From: JAJDXO01 sp965221855
Lineage (GTDB): Bacteria > Pseudomonadota > Alphaproteobacteria > Rhodospirillales > UBA2165
Direction: 5' to 3'
DNA length: 64,000 nt
Assembly (NCBI GenBank): GCA_965221855.1
Contig: CBDCSV010000005.1
Coordinates: forward strand, 186,001-250,000
The position numbers and the translations under genes were made by a program. This document shows positions 17,758-27,312 of the stretch, one piece after another (the stretch's first letter is position 1; each line of letters starts with the position of its first letter). The notes under the pieces are model-generated. The model did no database searches. It had not been told where the DNA came from and saw only the letters and a program-made list of their open reading frames with translations.

Positions 17758-19575
17758 GTGGCTCTGAGCGAAACAGTGACGTCGCCGCAGGATACCTCGA
17801 CCGCCGGTCTGGTCGGCCGGCTGGCGCGCGGGTACATCCGCCCCTATGCGGGCTGGATTGTCGTCGCGTTGATCGCGATGGCGATTGTCGCCGCCATGGT
17901 GGGCCTGAGCGCCTGGCTGATGGACCCGGTGGTCAACCGCATCTTCATCGAAAAGCGGGAAGATTTGCTTCTGCTGATCGGCGGCGCGGTGCTGGTGACG
18001 TTCCTGATCAAGGGCGCCGCCAACTATGCCCAATCCGCGCTGATGGCGTTTGTCGGACAGCGGATCATCACCGACGCCCAGCATAGGCTCTATGCTCATC
18101 TCACCCGGATGGAGCTGGCGTTCTTCCAAAACGAGGCCACCGGCGGACTGATCTCCCGCTTCACCGTCGACATCAACATGATGCGCGCGGCAGTCACCAA
18201 CGCGCTCACCGGCCTCGGAAAGGATAGCCTGTCCTTGATCGGCTTGGTCGCGGTGATGTTCATCCAGGATTGGCAACTGGCCATCATCTCCTTCATCGTT
18301 TTCCCGCCGGCGGTATTCGCCATTGCGCGGCTCGGCAAACGCATCCGCAAGGTAACCGTCAACACCCAGGCGGAGATGGGGGAGTTTACGACGATCCTCA
18401 ACCAAACCTTTCAGGGCGCCCGCGTCGTCAAGGCCTATTCCATGGAGGAATACGAAAAACGCCGGGTCGGCGACGTCGCGGAGCGCATTTTCAGGCTGGT
18501 ATTCAAGTCCGCGCGGATCCGCGCCATGGCGAGCCCGATCATGGAAACCCTGGGCGGCGTCGCGGTGGCCCTGGTGATCTTCTACGGCGGCTTCCGGGTG
18601 ATCGGCGGCACCATGGACGCCGGTTCGTTCTTCTCGTTCATCACCGCGCTTCTGATGGCCTACGAGCCGCTGAAACGGCTCGCCAACTTGAACGCCAGCC
18701 TCCAGGAAGGCTTGGCGGGCGCGCAACGGCTGTTCGCGCTGCTCGACCGGGAACCGGATATCACGGAGGCGCCGGACGCCAAACCGCTCGACGTGCGGGG
18801 CGGCGGGGTCCGGTTCGACAATGTGCGGTTCGCCTACCGGGAGGACCGCCCCGCCCTGATGGGCATGAGCCTCGATGTTCCCGCCGGCAAGACGGTGGCC
18901 TTGGTCGGGCCGTCGGGCGCCGGGAAGTCCACCATCCTCAATCTCATCCCCCGGTTCCATGACGTCGATACGGGCGCCGTCTCCATCGACGGTCACGACG
19001 TTCGAGGACTGACCTTCGACAGCTTGCGCGGCGCCGTCGCCCTGGTCAGTCAGGAGATCACCCTGTTCGACGACACCATCAGGGCGAACATCGCCTACGG
19101 CCGCCAAAACGCCTCCGAAGACGAGATCATTCAGGCCGCCCGCGACGCGGCCGCCGACGCCTTCATCCGCGAACTGCCGCGGGGTTACGACACGCTGGTC
19201 GGCGAGATGGGCGCGCACCTCTCGGGCGGACAGCGCCAACGCATCGCCATTGCCCGGGCCATGCTCAAGGACGCGCCGATCCTGCTGCTCGACGAGGCAA
19301 CCTCGGCGCTCGACACGGAATCCGAACGTCAGGTTCAGGCGGCGCTGCGGGTACTCATGCGGGGCCGGACCACGCTTGTCATCGCCCATCGCCTTTCCAC
19401 GGTCATGGACGCGGACGTCATCCACGTCGTCGACCGGGGCAAACTGGCCGAAAGCGGAAGCCACGCCGAATTGCTTGCCCGCGGGGGAATATACGCCAAC
19501 CTTTACGCGCTTCAGTTCGCCGATCAGGAAGACGACTCCCTGCCGGACAATGCGGTCGCCGCCGCGGGAGAGTAG
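17758..19575 (+). CDS. msbA: Lipid A export ABC transporter MsbA
   Basis: A 605-residue half-transporter: six membrane helices in the first ~320 residues, then an ATPase domain with Walker A GPSGAGKST, ABC signature LSGGQRQRIAIARA, Walker B ILLLDEATSALD and the switch His in VIAHRLST. It flips core-lipid A across the inner membrane. The location directly upstream of DUF374, waaA, lpxK and lpxL supports MsbA rather than a drug exporter. The start is a GTG at 17758; a second GTG six codons later is equally possible. Confidence 0.93.
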   Translation: MALSETVTSPQDTSTAGLVGRLARGYIRPYAGWIVVALIAMAIVAAMVGLSAWLMDPVVNRIFIEKREDLLLLIGGAVLVTFLIKGAANYAQSALMAFVGQRIITDAQHRLYAHLTRMELAFFQNEATGGLISRFTVDINMMRAAVTNALTGLGKDSLSLIGLVAVMFIQDWQLAIISFIVFPPAVFAIARLGKRIRKVTVNTQAEMGEFTTILNQTFQGARVVKAYSMEEYEKRRVGDVAERIFRLVFKSARIRAMASPIMETLGGVAVALVIFYGGFRVIGGTMDAGSFFSFITALLMAYEPLKRLANLNASLQEGLAGAQRLFALLDREPDITEAPDAKPLDVRGGGVRFDNVRFAYREDRPALMGMSLDVPAGKTVALVGPSGAGKSTILNLIPRFHDVDTGAVSIDGHDVRGLTFDSLRGAVALVSQEITLFDDTIRANIAYGRQNASEDEIIQAARDAAADAFIRELPRGYDTLVGEMGAHLSGGQRQRIAIARAMLKDAPILLLDEATSALDTESERQVQAALRVLMRGRTTLVIAHRLSTVMDADVIHVVDRGKLAESGSHAELLARGGIYANLYALQFADQEDDSLPDNAVAAAGE

Positions 19576-19584
19576 GCCGCATCC

Positions 19585-20310
19585 ATGGCGACGCCCAGAT
19601 TCATCAAAGCGATCTCCCGCTCTCCGGCCGTCCGCGCCGCCGCGTGTTTCCTGGGTGCTCAATACCTGCGGCTGGTGTGGATCACGGGAAGATGGCGGGT
19701 CGAAGGAATTGAGACGGTTCAGCGATTTTGGGATCAGGATCGGCCGTTCATCGTCTGTTTCTGGCACGGCCGGCTGCTCATGATGCCGCTGACCTGGAAG
19801 CGCCCGAAACCCTTTCACATGCTCCTGTCCGATCATCCGGATGGCCGGCTGGGTGCGGAAATCGGGGCCCATTTCGGCATCAAGAGCACCTATGGGTCGT
19901 CGACGCGCGGCGGCACCGCCGCCCTCCGGCAACTGGTGAAAATCCTCAGAGACGGCGGAACCGTCGGCATGACCCCCGATGGGCCGGCGGGCCCGCGGAT
20001 GCGGGCGGGCACCGGCGCCGTCGCCCTGGCGCGGCTGTCGGGGGCGCCCATTTTGCCCCTGACATTTTCAAGTTCCTCCCGGCGGGCACTGAACAGCTGG
20101 GACCGGTTTATCGTGCCGTTTCCCTTCGGCCGCGGCATCATCCGCTGGGGCGCCCCGATCGAAGTCCCGAAAGATGCGGATGACGACGGGCTCGAGGCTG
20201 CCCGGCTTCAGCTCGAAAACGCGATGAACGCGCTCACCGAGGCGGCCGACCGGGATTGCGGCCAGGTGCCCGTGGAGCCGGCGCCCGCAGCGGTCGAGGC
20301 GGCGCCATGA
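19585..20310 (+). CDS. DUF374 lysophospholipid acyltransferase-like protein
   Basis: A 241-residue protein of the DUF374/COG2121 group, related to LPLAT acyltransferases. It has the FWHGRLLMMP segment (HX4-type motif with His and Met in place of the usual Asp), SDHPDGRLGAEIGAHFGI and GMTPDGPAGPRMRAGTGAVALARLSGAPILP, the substrate-pocket block. It lies 9 bp after msbA and overlaps waaA by 4 bp (ATGA), so it belongs to the lipid A operon. An acyl-transfer role in lipid A or membrane lipid assembly is inferred from context. Confidence 0.88.
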   Translation: MATPRFIKAISRSPAVRAAACFLGAQYLRLVWITGRWRVEGIETVQRFWDQDRPFIVCFWHGRLLMMPLTWKRPKPFHMLLSDHPDGRLGAEIGAHFGIKSTYGSSTRGGTAALRQLVKILRDGGTVGMTPDGPAGPRMRAGTGAVALARLSGAPILPLTFSSSSRRALNSWDRFIVPFPFGRGIIRWGAPIEVPKDADDDGLEAARLQLENAMNALTEAADRDCGQVPVEPAPAAVEAAP

Positions 20311-21590
20311 TGCTGCCGCTCTACAGGCTGCTGACCACCATCCTGGGTCCGGTGATCGGGATGTATCTGGCGCGCCGCAGGCGCCTGGGCAAGGAGGACC
20401 CGGTTCGGTTTGCCGAACGGCTCGGAACGCCGGGCGCGCCGAGGCCGGCGGGCCGGGTTTTTTGGCTTCATGCGGCCAGTGTCGGCGAGGCCCAGTCCAT
20501 GCTGCCGTTGATCGGACACCTTCTGCAGGCCCATCCGGATGTTCATTTGCTTTTTACGACGGGAACAGTGTCCTCGGCGCGGATGATCGAGGGCCGGCTC
20601 CCGCCCCGGGCGATTCACCAATACGTGCCCGTTGACCGGCCGGGCGCCGTCCGGTCGTTCCTCGACCATTGGCAACCCGAAATCGCGCTGTGGGCCGAAA
20701 GCGAGTTTTGGCCCAATCTGATCGATGAGACCCAGCGCCGCGGCATTCCGATGATCCTCATCAACGGCCGAATATCGCCCCGATCCTACCGCGGGTGGCA
20801 GCGGGCGCCCGGCCTGTTGCGCAGCCTGCTGCAGCGCTTCGACATGTGTCTCGGGCAAACCGACGGCGATGCGGCACGGCTGAGGGACTTGGGCGCGGCC
20901 GCCTACAAGTGCGTCGGCAATTTGAAATTTGCGAGCCCGCCGCTGGCCGCCGACGAGGCGGCGCTTTCGGACCTGGCGGCCAGGACCGCCGGCCGGCCCA
21001 TTTGGATCGCCGCCAGCACCCATGAAGGAGAGGAGAAAATCGCCGCTGCCGTTCACCGCGCGCTGATAGATGAGCACCCGGGGCTCCTCACCGTCATCGC
21101 GCCCCGTCACGCGCACCGCGGTCCCGGCATCCTGGCATCCCTCGCCAACGGCTCGGCGCAGTTGCGGCTTCGTTCGAAAGGCGAGCTCCCCGAGGCGGAG
21201 ACCGGCATCTATATCGCCGACACGATGGGCGAACTCGGGTTGTTCTTCCGGCTCGCCGATGTGGTGTTCATGGGTAAGTCACTGGTGCCCTTCGGCGGCC
21301 AAAACCCTTTGGAGCCGCTCAAGCTGGACCGGCCGGTCATCCACGGCCCCCACATGGCGAATTTCCAGGACATGGCCGATCACCTCGCCTCCTCCGACGG
21401 CGCGGTGCAGGTGAAGGACGAGGAAGAACTGAGGCGCGCCGTCGACACGCTCCTGAAGGATCATTCCCGCCGCGCCGAACTTGCCCGAAACGGCCGGTCC
21501 TACGCCGACGCCCAATCCAATGTCGTCGAGGCGGTCTCGGCGGAAATCGAACGGCTCCTGAAAAGCGATCATGGCGCTTCGCACACCTGA
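20307..21590 (+). CDS. waaA: 3-deoxy-D-manno-octulosonic acid (Kdo) transferase
   Basis: A 427-residue GT-B glycosyltransferase that adds Kdo to lipid IVA at the inner membrane. N-terminal membrane anchor (MLPLYRLLTTILGPVIGMYL), FWLHAASVGEAQSMLPLI with the catalytic glutamate, ALWAESEFWPNL and IWIAASTHEGEEKIAAAVH are signature blocks; FGGQNPLEP lies near the C terminus. The ATG at 20307 overlaps the stop of the previous gene as ATGA. It overlaps lpxK by 20 bp. Confidence 0.95.
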   Translation: MMLPLYRLLTTILGPVIGMYLARRRRLGKEDPVRFAERLGTPGAPRPAGRVFWLHAASVGEAQSMLPLIGHLLQAHPDVHLLFTTGTVSSARMIEGRLPPRAIHQYVPVDRPGAVRSFLDHWQPEIALWAESEFWPNLIDETQRRGIPMILINGRISPRSYRGWQRAPGLLRSLLQRFDMCLGQTDGDAARLRDLGAAAYKCVGNLKFASPPLAADEAALSDLAARTAGRPIWIAASTHEGEEKIAAAVHRALIDEHPGLLTVIAPRHAHRGPGILASLANGSAQLRLRSKGELPEAETGIYIADTMGELGLFFRLADVVFMGKSLVPFGGQNPLEPLKLDRPVIHGPHMANFQDMADHLASSDGAVQVKDEEELRRAVDTLLKDHSRRAELARNGRSYADAQSNVVEAVSAEIERLLKSDHGASHT

Positions 21591-22575
21591 GTTCTGGTAT
21601 CAAAGCCGGGGTGTCCTGCCCCTTCTATTGGGTCCGCTGGGGTCGGCCTACGGCATCGCGGGATGCCTGCGGCGGAAGATGGCGACGCCGGCGGCGTGCG
21701 GCGTCCCGGTCATTTGTGTCGGCAATGTGGTCGCCGGGGGTGCCGGAAAAACACCGACCGCGCTTCATGTTGCCGAACGGTGCCAACGGGCCGGGATCGG
21801 CGTCCACTTTCTCAGCCGCGGTTATGGCGGGCGGGAGAAGGGCCCCTTGCGCGTTGACCCGGAAACCCATACGGCGGCCGATGTCGGCGACGAACCGCTG
21901 CTCCTGGCGGGCGCCGCGCCAACCTGGATTTCCGCCGATCGGCTGGCCGGCGCGCGCGCCGCGGCGGAAGCAGGGGCCCGGTTGATCGTCATGGATGACG
22001 GTTTTCAGAACCCTGCGCTCGCCAAGGACCTGTCGATCATCGCCATCGACGGGGATGCCGGTTTTGGCAATGGCCGGATGATCCCCGCCGGGCCGCTCCG
22101 CGAGCCGCCGGCGGCGGCCCTCACGCGGGCGCACGCGGTGGTGATTATCGGTCGGGACTCGTCCGGCATGTCCGGGCGCTTGCGCGAGTCCACGGGCGGG
22201 CGGGTGGCGGTCATGGTCGGCCGGCTCCGACCCGGACCGGAGATCGAACGGCTCAAAGCAAAGCCGCTGCTCGCCTTCGCCGGAATCGCCCGGCCGGAAA
22301 AATTCTTCACCACCCTGCGCGACAGCGGCTGCGAGCTGACGGCGGCCAGGGCTTACGTCGATCACCACCCGTTCAGCCGGAGCGAGATCGCCGATCTCCG
22401 CAGACAAGCCGGGGACCTGGATGCCGCCTTGGTGACCACGGCCAAGGATTTCGTCCGGCTGCACCCCGAGGACCGCAACGACGTCCAGGTCCTGACCGTC
22501 GGGTTGGCACTCGAAGACCAGGCGGCACTCGACCGGCTCCTGGAACCGGTTCTTGCACAGGCGGGAGCGGGCTGA
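21571..22575 (+). CDS. lpxK: Tetraacyldisaccharide 4'-kinase
   Basis: A 334-residue lipid A 4'-kinase that phosphorylates the disaccharide precursor at the inner membrane. The N-terminal PEFWYQSRGVLPLLLGPLGSAYG anchor and the P-loop GNVVAGGAGKTPTA are clear, followed by FLSRGYGGREKG and MDDGFQNPALAKDLSI. It starts inside waaA (20-bp overlap) and its TGA shares a base with the next ATG (TGATG), so translation is coupled. Confidence 0.95.
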   Translation: MALRTPEFWYQSRGVLPLLLGPLGSAYGIAGCLRRKMATPAACGVPVICVGNVVAGGAGKTPTALHVAERCQRAGIGVHFLSRGYGGREKGPLRVDPETHTAADVGDEPLLLAGAAPTWISADRLAGARAAAEAGARLIVMDDGFQNPALAKDLSIIAIDGDAGFGNGRMIPAGPLREPPAAALTRAHAVVIIGRDSSGMSGRLRESTGGRVAVMVGRLRPGPEIERLKAKPLLAFAGIARPEKFFTTLRDSGCELTAARAYVDHHPFSRSEIADLRRQAGDLDAALVTTAKDFVRLHPEDRNDVQVLTVGLALEDQAALDRLLEPVLAQAGAG

Positions 22576-23453
22576 TGTTCCGGCGCTGGATCGTCTATCC
22601 CCTCCAGGGGATGTTCGCGGCCCTCGGATACGCCGTTCTGGCCGCCCTGCCCGTGGACGCCGCGTCGGCCCTCGGCGGGTGGATCGGCCGGACGTTCGGT
22701 CCCCGCTTTCGCGCCCACCAGATCGCCCACCACAACCTCGGGCGGATCATGCCGGAACTGGGCGAGACGGAACGCGCGGCCATCATCCGGGGTATGTGGG
22801 AAAACCTGGGGCGCACCGTTGCCGAGTACCCCCATATCAAGGAGTTCAATCCCTACGCGGAAGACGGCCGCATCGAGATCGTCGGTCTCGAACACATGGA
22901 GTCTTTGTGGAACGACGACAGGCCGGGCCTGCTGTTCGGCGGCCATCTGGCCAATTGGGAACTGCCGCCGCTGGCCGTCACTCGCCGGGGCTGGAACGTG
23001 CACCTGGCCTATCGCGCCCTCAATAACCCGCTGGTCGACCGCTTGCTGCGCCGCGGCCGCGACGCCGTCGACGCCGGTCTTTTCCCCAAGGGGCCGGAGG
23101 GCGCGAAGATGGCACTGAAGGCGCTTTCCAATGGCGAGCATGTGGCCATGCTGGTGGATCAAAAAATGAACGACGGAATCCCGGTTCCGTTCATGGGCGT
23201 CGACGCCATGACCGCCCCGGCGGTCGCCAAGTTCGCGCTGCGCTACGACTGCCCGGTCATTCCGGTGCAGGTGGAGCGCCTGCAGGGCGCCCGGTTCCGG
23301 ATTACCTTCCATCCCGACCTGGAAAAGCCCGCGACCGGCGACCGGCAGAAGGATGTCGAGGCCATCATGACCGAGGTGAACGACTATCTCGGATCCTGGA
23401 TCCGCCGGCACCCGGAGCAATGGCTGTGGGTGCACCGGCGCTGGCCCGGTTAA
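22575..23453 (+). CDS. lpxL: Lipid A lauroyl-type acyltransferase (LpxL/HtrB family)
   Basis: A 292-residue late acyltransferase that adds a secondary acyl chain to Kdo2-lipid A. The catalytic HX4E motif is seen in FGGHLANWE, with LVDQKMNDGIPVPFMG as the family's second block and an N-terminal membrane segment. It is last in the msbA to lpxL operon and converges with the M23 peptidase gene with a 4-bp overlap. LpxL and LpxM cannot be separated by eye, so the symbol is a family-level choice. Confidence 0.9.
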   Translation: MFRRWIVYPLQGMFAALGYAVLAALPVDAASALGGWIGRTFGPRFRAHQIAHHNLGRIMPELGETERAAIIRGMWENLGRTVAEYPHIKEFNPYAEDGRIEIVGLEHMESLWNDDRPGLLFGGHLANWELPPLAVTRRGWNVHLAYRALNNPLVDRLLRRGRDAVDAGLFPKGPEGAKMALKALSNGEHVAMLVDQKMNDGIPVPFMGVDAMTAPAVAKFALRYDCPVIPVQVERLQGARFRITFHPDLEKPATGDRQKDVEAIMTEVNDYLGSWIRRHPEQWLWVHRRWPG

Positions 23454-24301
23454 GGCCCGTTCAGCGGCTGCGGCCTTCCCTCCACCAGCAGCGCCGGGTC
23501 GATTTCGATATTGCGGACCCGAGCCCCCCAGTGAAGATGCGGGCCCGTTACCCGGCCGGTCTCGCCGATCTTGCCGATCACGTCGCCCTGCTTCACCAAC
23601 TGACCGGGCTGCACCGAGGCGTCGCTGAGATGAATATAAACGGTGGTGAAACCGAGCCCGTGATCCATGACGATGGACTTGCCGTTGAAGAACATGTCGG
23701 GATGGACCAGCGTTACCCGGCCGTCCGCCGGCGCAATCACCGGCGTGCCGATGGGCGCCGCGATATCGACCCCGAAATGGGGCCGGCGGGGCTCCCCATT
23801 GAGGATGCGCTGCGATCCATAGACCCCGGAGATCCGCCCCCGCGCCGGCCAGACGAAACCCGACAGAAACCCAAGCCGAAGCGCCTTGCCGGAGCGGGCA
23901 TCCCGCATCAGGCGGCCCTCGGCGCGGATTCGTACCAGGTCTTCCGGATCGGGTGTCACCTTGCGGCGCGGCAGCCCGTCGATGCGCTGAATGTCGTAGT
24001 CGCGTTGATCGATCGCAATGCGCTGCCGTTCCGCATGTTGGCCGGCGAATTGAATATCCAGGTTGGCAACAGGCCCAGCCTCCCTCTTGAAACCCAACAG
24101 AAAAACCCCGTCGAGGCTTACCGGAACGTCGGTTCCATCGAGCACCACCCTGGCTCCGAGTGCGCCCTGCCCAACAACCATGCCGCCTTGAATGAAGTCA
24201 CCCCGCAGAACCACGCCATTGGGCAACGACATACGCCGGTCAGCGGCAAGAGTTTGGGTAGAAGCCAGCGCGCAAACCAACAGCACGAGGAGCCGAATCA
24301 C
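23450..24301 (-). CDS. Exported M23 metallopeptidase (LytM-type)
   Basis: A 283-residue protein with a signal peptide (IRLLVLLVCALASTQTLAA) and a C-terminal M23 peptidase domain. Zinc ligands are His in RRPHFGVDIAAP (H..D) and HLHWG near the end, with VYIHLS between. Such enzymes cleave peptidoglycan peptides or activate amidases in the periplasm. The start is GTG at 24301, whose bases overlap the xseA TGA as GTGA. The frame stays open for 300 more codons upstream, but that is antisense-frame noise within xseA. Confidence 0.92.
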   Translation of the reverse strand: MIRLLVLLVCALASTQTLAADRRMSLPNGVVLRGDFIQGGMVVGQGALGARVVLDGTDVPVSLDGVFLLGFKREAGPVANLDIQFAGQHAERQRIAIDQRDYDIQRIDGLPRRKVTPDPEDLVRIRAEGRLMRDARSGKALRLGFLSGFVWPARGRISGVYGSQRILNGEPRRPHFGVDIAAPIGTPVIAPADGRVTLVHPDMFFNGKSIVMDHGLGFTTVYIHLSDASVQPGQLVKQGDVIGKIGETGRVTGPHLHWGARVRNIEIDPALLVEGRPQPLNGP

Positions 24302-25761
24302 AGCAGGCTCCCCTGACCGCCGCCGTCGGCGGACGGTTTCTTCCTTCGGGGCTTGGGGTTTGGCTTTGCCGCGGCTTCCTCGATGGTCGCGCCCACGGAT
24401 CCGTCCTGGAAGCGGATCGAAACGGCGCTGCCCGGAGCCGCATCGCCCGATTTGGTGATGGCTTGGCCGCCGGCGCCGCTGACCAGCGCGAAGCCGCGCT
24501 CCAGCACCCGTTCGTAGGACAGGCTGTCCAGGAGCCGCGAGACCTCGATCAGCGCCGCCCTCCGGGACCCGAGCACGGTCCGCTGGGCGACCTGCCAGCG
24601 CCGGGCGAGGCCGCCGAGCTCCGTCCGTTTGGTGGTCATCAACTGACGCGGATGGGTCAGCCCGCCCGCGAGCTCCATCAGCGCCTGTGCGGGCTCGGTG
24701 GTGATCCGTCCGCCTGCGAGCCGCAGCCGCCCGACCCGGTCGTCGAGCCGCTGGGAAACCCCTTCGAGGGCCCGCGCCGGATTGGCGATGGCGCGGGAGA
24801 GCCCGTCCAACGCCGTCTGTCGTTCGGAAACGAAGCGCGCCCAGGACCGCGCCAGCCGGGCGCCGTCGTCGGCTAGCTGGGCGCGCAGATCGCTGATCAC
24901 CGGCACCGCCAGTTCGGCCGCCGCGGTCGGCGTCGGCGCGCGGAGGTCGGCGGCGAAATCGATGAGCGTGGTATCGGTCTCGTGGCCCACCGCCGAGATC
25001 AACGGAATCTTGCTGCCGGCGGCGGCCCGGACCACGATTTCCTCGTTGAAGGTCCAGAGGTCTTCCAGACTGCCGCCGCCCCGGGCGACAATCAACAGGT
25101 CCGGCTTCGGGATGCCGGGCGTTCCCTTCATCCGGTTGAAGCCTTCGATGGCGCCCGCCACCTGCTCGGCCGCGCCCTCGCCCTGCACATTGACGCCCCA
25201 CAGCAGCACCCGGCGCGGAAAACGGTCGTTCAGGCGATGGAGGATATCACGGATCACCGCGCCGGTCGGCGAGGTGACCACGCCGATGACATCGGGAATG
25301 TAGGGCAGCGGCCGCTTGCGGTCTTCGTCGAACAGCCCCTCGGCCAGGAGCTTCCTGCGCCGGTCCTCCAGCAGCTTGAGCAGCGCCCCTTCGCCGGCGA
25401 TCTCCATGGCATCGATGACGATCTGGTAGCGGGACCGGCCGGGATAGGTGGAGAGCCGCCCGGTGGCGATGACCTCCAGCCCATCTTCGGGATCGAGGCC
25501 GAGCCGCGGCACCGTGCCCTTCCAGCACACCCCGTCGAGCACCGCCTTGTCGTCCTTCAGGGACAGGTACATATGCCCCGATGCCGCCCGGGTGAGCCCG
25601 GAAATCTCGCCCCGTACGCGCACCCGGGAGAAGGTCTCCTCGACCGTCCGCTTGAGCGCCTGGGAGATCTCGCTGACCGAAAACTCCGGCAGGTTGCCGC
25701 CCGGCGCGGCGCCGTCGGCGGGACCAAACCGATCGTCGAATTCCTGGGACGGGATGCTCAT
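24298..25761 (-). CDS. xseA: Exodeoxyribonuclease VII large subunit
   Basis: A 487-residue XseA protein, which with XseB degrades single-stranded DNA. The OB-fold start is visible (FSVSEISQALKRTVEETFSRVRVRGEISG), then the catalytic region with GVVTSPTGAVIRDILHRL, ARGGGSLEDLWTFNEE and SAVGHETDTTLIDFAADLRAPTPTAAAE. A long coiled region follows. It is divergent from purD, as in many Alphaproteobacteria. The C-terminal PNPKPRRKKPSADGGG tail is basic and low complexity. Confidence 0.95.
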   Translation of the reverse strand: MSIPSQEFDDRFGPADGAAPGGNLPEFSVSEISQALKRTVEETFSRVRVRGEISGLTRAASGHMYLSLKDDKAVLDGVCWKGTVPRLGLDPEDGLEVIATGRLSTYPGRSRYQIVIDAMEIAGEGALLKLLEDRRRKLLAEGLFDEDRKRPLPYIPDVIGVVTSPTGAVIRDILHRLNDRFPRRVLLWGVNVQGEGAAEQVAGAIEGFNRMKGTPGIPKPDLLIVARGGGSLEDLWTFNEEIVVRAAAGSKIPLISAVGHETDTTLIDFAADLRAPTPTAAAELAVPVISDLRAQLADDGARLARSWARFVSERQTALDGLSRAIANPARALEGVSQRLDDRVGRLRLAGGRITTEPAQALMELAGGLTHPRQLMTTKRTELGGLARRWQVAQRTVLGSRRAALIEVSRLLDSLSYERVLERGFALVSGAGGQAITKSGDAAPGSAVSIRFQDGSVGATIEEAAAKPNPKPRRKKPSADGGGQGSLL

Positions 25762-25818
25762 TGCCGGACCGAATCTATGCTACAAGGGCGCCGACGTACA
25801 GAAGGGGCTTTCCCGAAG

Positions 25819-27312
25819 ATGAAGATACTGGTTGTCGGCGGCGGCGGCCGCGAACACGCGCTTGCCTGGGGCCTGTCCCGCTCGGCCGGCTGCGATGCGC
25901 TGTACTGCGCCCCGGGGAACGCGGGCATCGCCACCCTCGCCGAATGCATCGACGTGGGCGCCGAGGATGTGCCCGGTCTGGTCGCCCTGGCCAAGGAGAA
26001 GTCCGTCGACTTGGTGGTGGTCGGTCCCGAAGCGCCGCTGGTGGCGGGTCTGGTGGACGCGCTGGGCGCGGAAGGCATCGCCGCCTTCGGCCCGACGGCC
26101 GCGGCGGCCGTCCTCGAGGGATCGAAGGGCTTCATGAAGGACCTGTTCGCCAGGTGCGGCATCCCCACCGCCGCGTATGGGCGGTTCACCGACCGGGATG
26201 AGGCGGCCGCATACGTGCGGGAACAGGGCGCCCCCATCGTCGTCAAGGCCGACGGCCTGGCGGCCGGCAAGGGCGTCACCCTTTGCCGGTCCGTCGATGA
26301 AGCCATCCGAGCCATCGACGAAGCGATGGTCGACAAGGTGTTCGGCGAAGCCGGCGCGGAAGTGGTGATCGAGGAGTTCCTGGCCGGCGAAGAGGCGAGT
26401 TTCTTCGCGCTGGTCGACGGCAGGACCGCGCTGCCGCTGGCCTCGGCCCAGGACCACAAGGCCGTCCATGACGGCGACACCGGCCCCAATACGGGCGGCA
26501 TGGGCGCGTACTCGCCGGCGCCGGTGGTGACATCGGAGATGGCGGACCGGATCATGGACGAGGTGATCCAGCCGACCATCGAGGGCATGGCCGCCGACGG
26601 GCGCCCCTACCAAGGCGTGCTGTTCGCCGGCCTGATGATCACCGATGACGGGCCCAAGGTGCTCGAATTCAACGTCCGCTTCGGCGATCCCGAGTGTCAG
26701 GTGCTGATGGCCCGGCTCGAGACCGATCTGGCCCGGCTCCTGTTGGCCGCGGCGGAGGGCCGTCTTTCGGAGATCGAGCTGTCCTGGCGGGACGAGACGG
26801 CGCTGGCCGTGGTGATGGCGGCCGAGGGCTATCCCGGCAGCTACGAAAAGGGCGCCGAAATCGGAAATCTCGGCGCGGCCGACGCCATGGACGGTGTCAT
26901 CGTTTTCCACGCCGGCACCAAGGCGGCGGACGGCAAGGTGCTGGCGAACGGCGGCCGGGTGCTCGGCGTGACGGCGCTGGGGCGTTCGGTCAAGGACGCC
27001 CAGAGGCGCGCTTACGCGGCGGTCGACGCCATCGACTGGCCGGACGGGTTCTGCCGCCGGGATATCGGCTGGCGGGCGGTGGAACGGGAGGGGGCGGCAC
27101 ATCCCAGGGCAATGGATTGGGCTCGCAGAAATTTTGTGCTGCTTATCGCGCTTGCCGGGCTGGCATTATTAGCGATCTGGGATTTCGATGGCCTAATGAA
27201 CGCCCTGCTTGGCCAAACTCTATTCATGCTGGCTTTTGGCGGACTGATAATTTGTCTGCTTTTCTTTTGGAAACCATTGATTCGGATTTTGCGCAACCTG
27301 GTTGGCCGCTAA
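25819..27312 (+). CDS. purD: Phosphoribosylamine-glycine ligase with extra C-terminal membrane tail
   Basis: PurD ligates glycine to phosphoribosylamine in purine synthesis. KILVVGGGGREHALAW opens the ATP-grasp enzyme and GPNTGGMGAYSPAPV, GLMITDDGPKVLEFNVRFGDPE and the GFCRRDIGWRAVERE end are all present. The usual protein ends near residue 427; here the frame continues without a stop to 497 residues. Residues ~438-485 contain two hydrophobic stretches (FVLLIALAGLALLAIW and LFMLAFGGLIICLLFF), unlike cytoplasmic PurD. The tail's codons are more AT-rich than the enzyme part. A fused small downstream gene is the simplest explanation. I use the ATG at 25819. Confidence 0.93.
   Translation: MKILVVGGGGREHALAWGLSRSAGCDALYCAPGNAGIATLAECIDVGAEDVPGLVALAKEKSVDLVVVGPEAPLVAGLVDALGAEGIAAFGPTAAAAVLEGSKGFMKDLFARCGIPTAAYGRFTDRDEAAAYVREQGAPIVVKADGLAAGKGVTLCRSVDEAIRAIDEAMVDKVFGEAGAEVVIEEFLAGEEASFFALVDGRTALPLASAQDHKAVHDGDTGPNTGGMGAYSPAPVVTSEMADRIMDEVIQPTIEGMAADGRPYQGVLFAGLMITDDGPKVLEFNVRFGDPECQVLMARLETDLARLLLAAAEGRLSEIELSWRDETALAVVMAAEGYPGSYEKGAEIGNLGAADAMDGVIVFHAGTKAADGKVLANGGRVLGVTALGRSVKDAQRRAYAAVDAIDWPDGFCRRDIGWRAVEREGAAHPRAMDWARRNFVLLIALAGLALLAIWDFDGLMNALLGQTLFMLAFGGLIICLLFFWKPLIRILRNLVGR

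Noticed and set aside
17281..19932. 883-codon open frame on the minus strand across msbA and DUF374
   Set aside because: Arg/His/Gln-rich shadow of high-GC coding on the opposite strand; no motif, and msbA is unambiguous.
24302..25201. 300-codon extension of the M23 peptidase frame
   Set aside because: Lies entirely inside xseA in another frame; signal peptide and GTGA overlap mark the true start.
24982..25818. Long N-terminal extension of the purD frame
   Set aside because: It is antisense to xseA and low in family similarity; PurD begins at the ATG at 25819.
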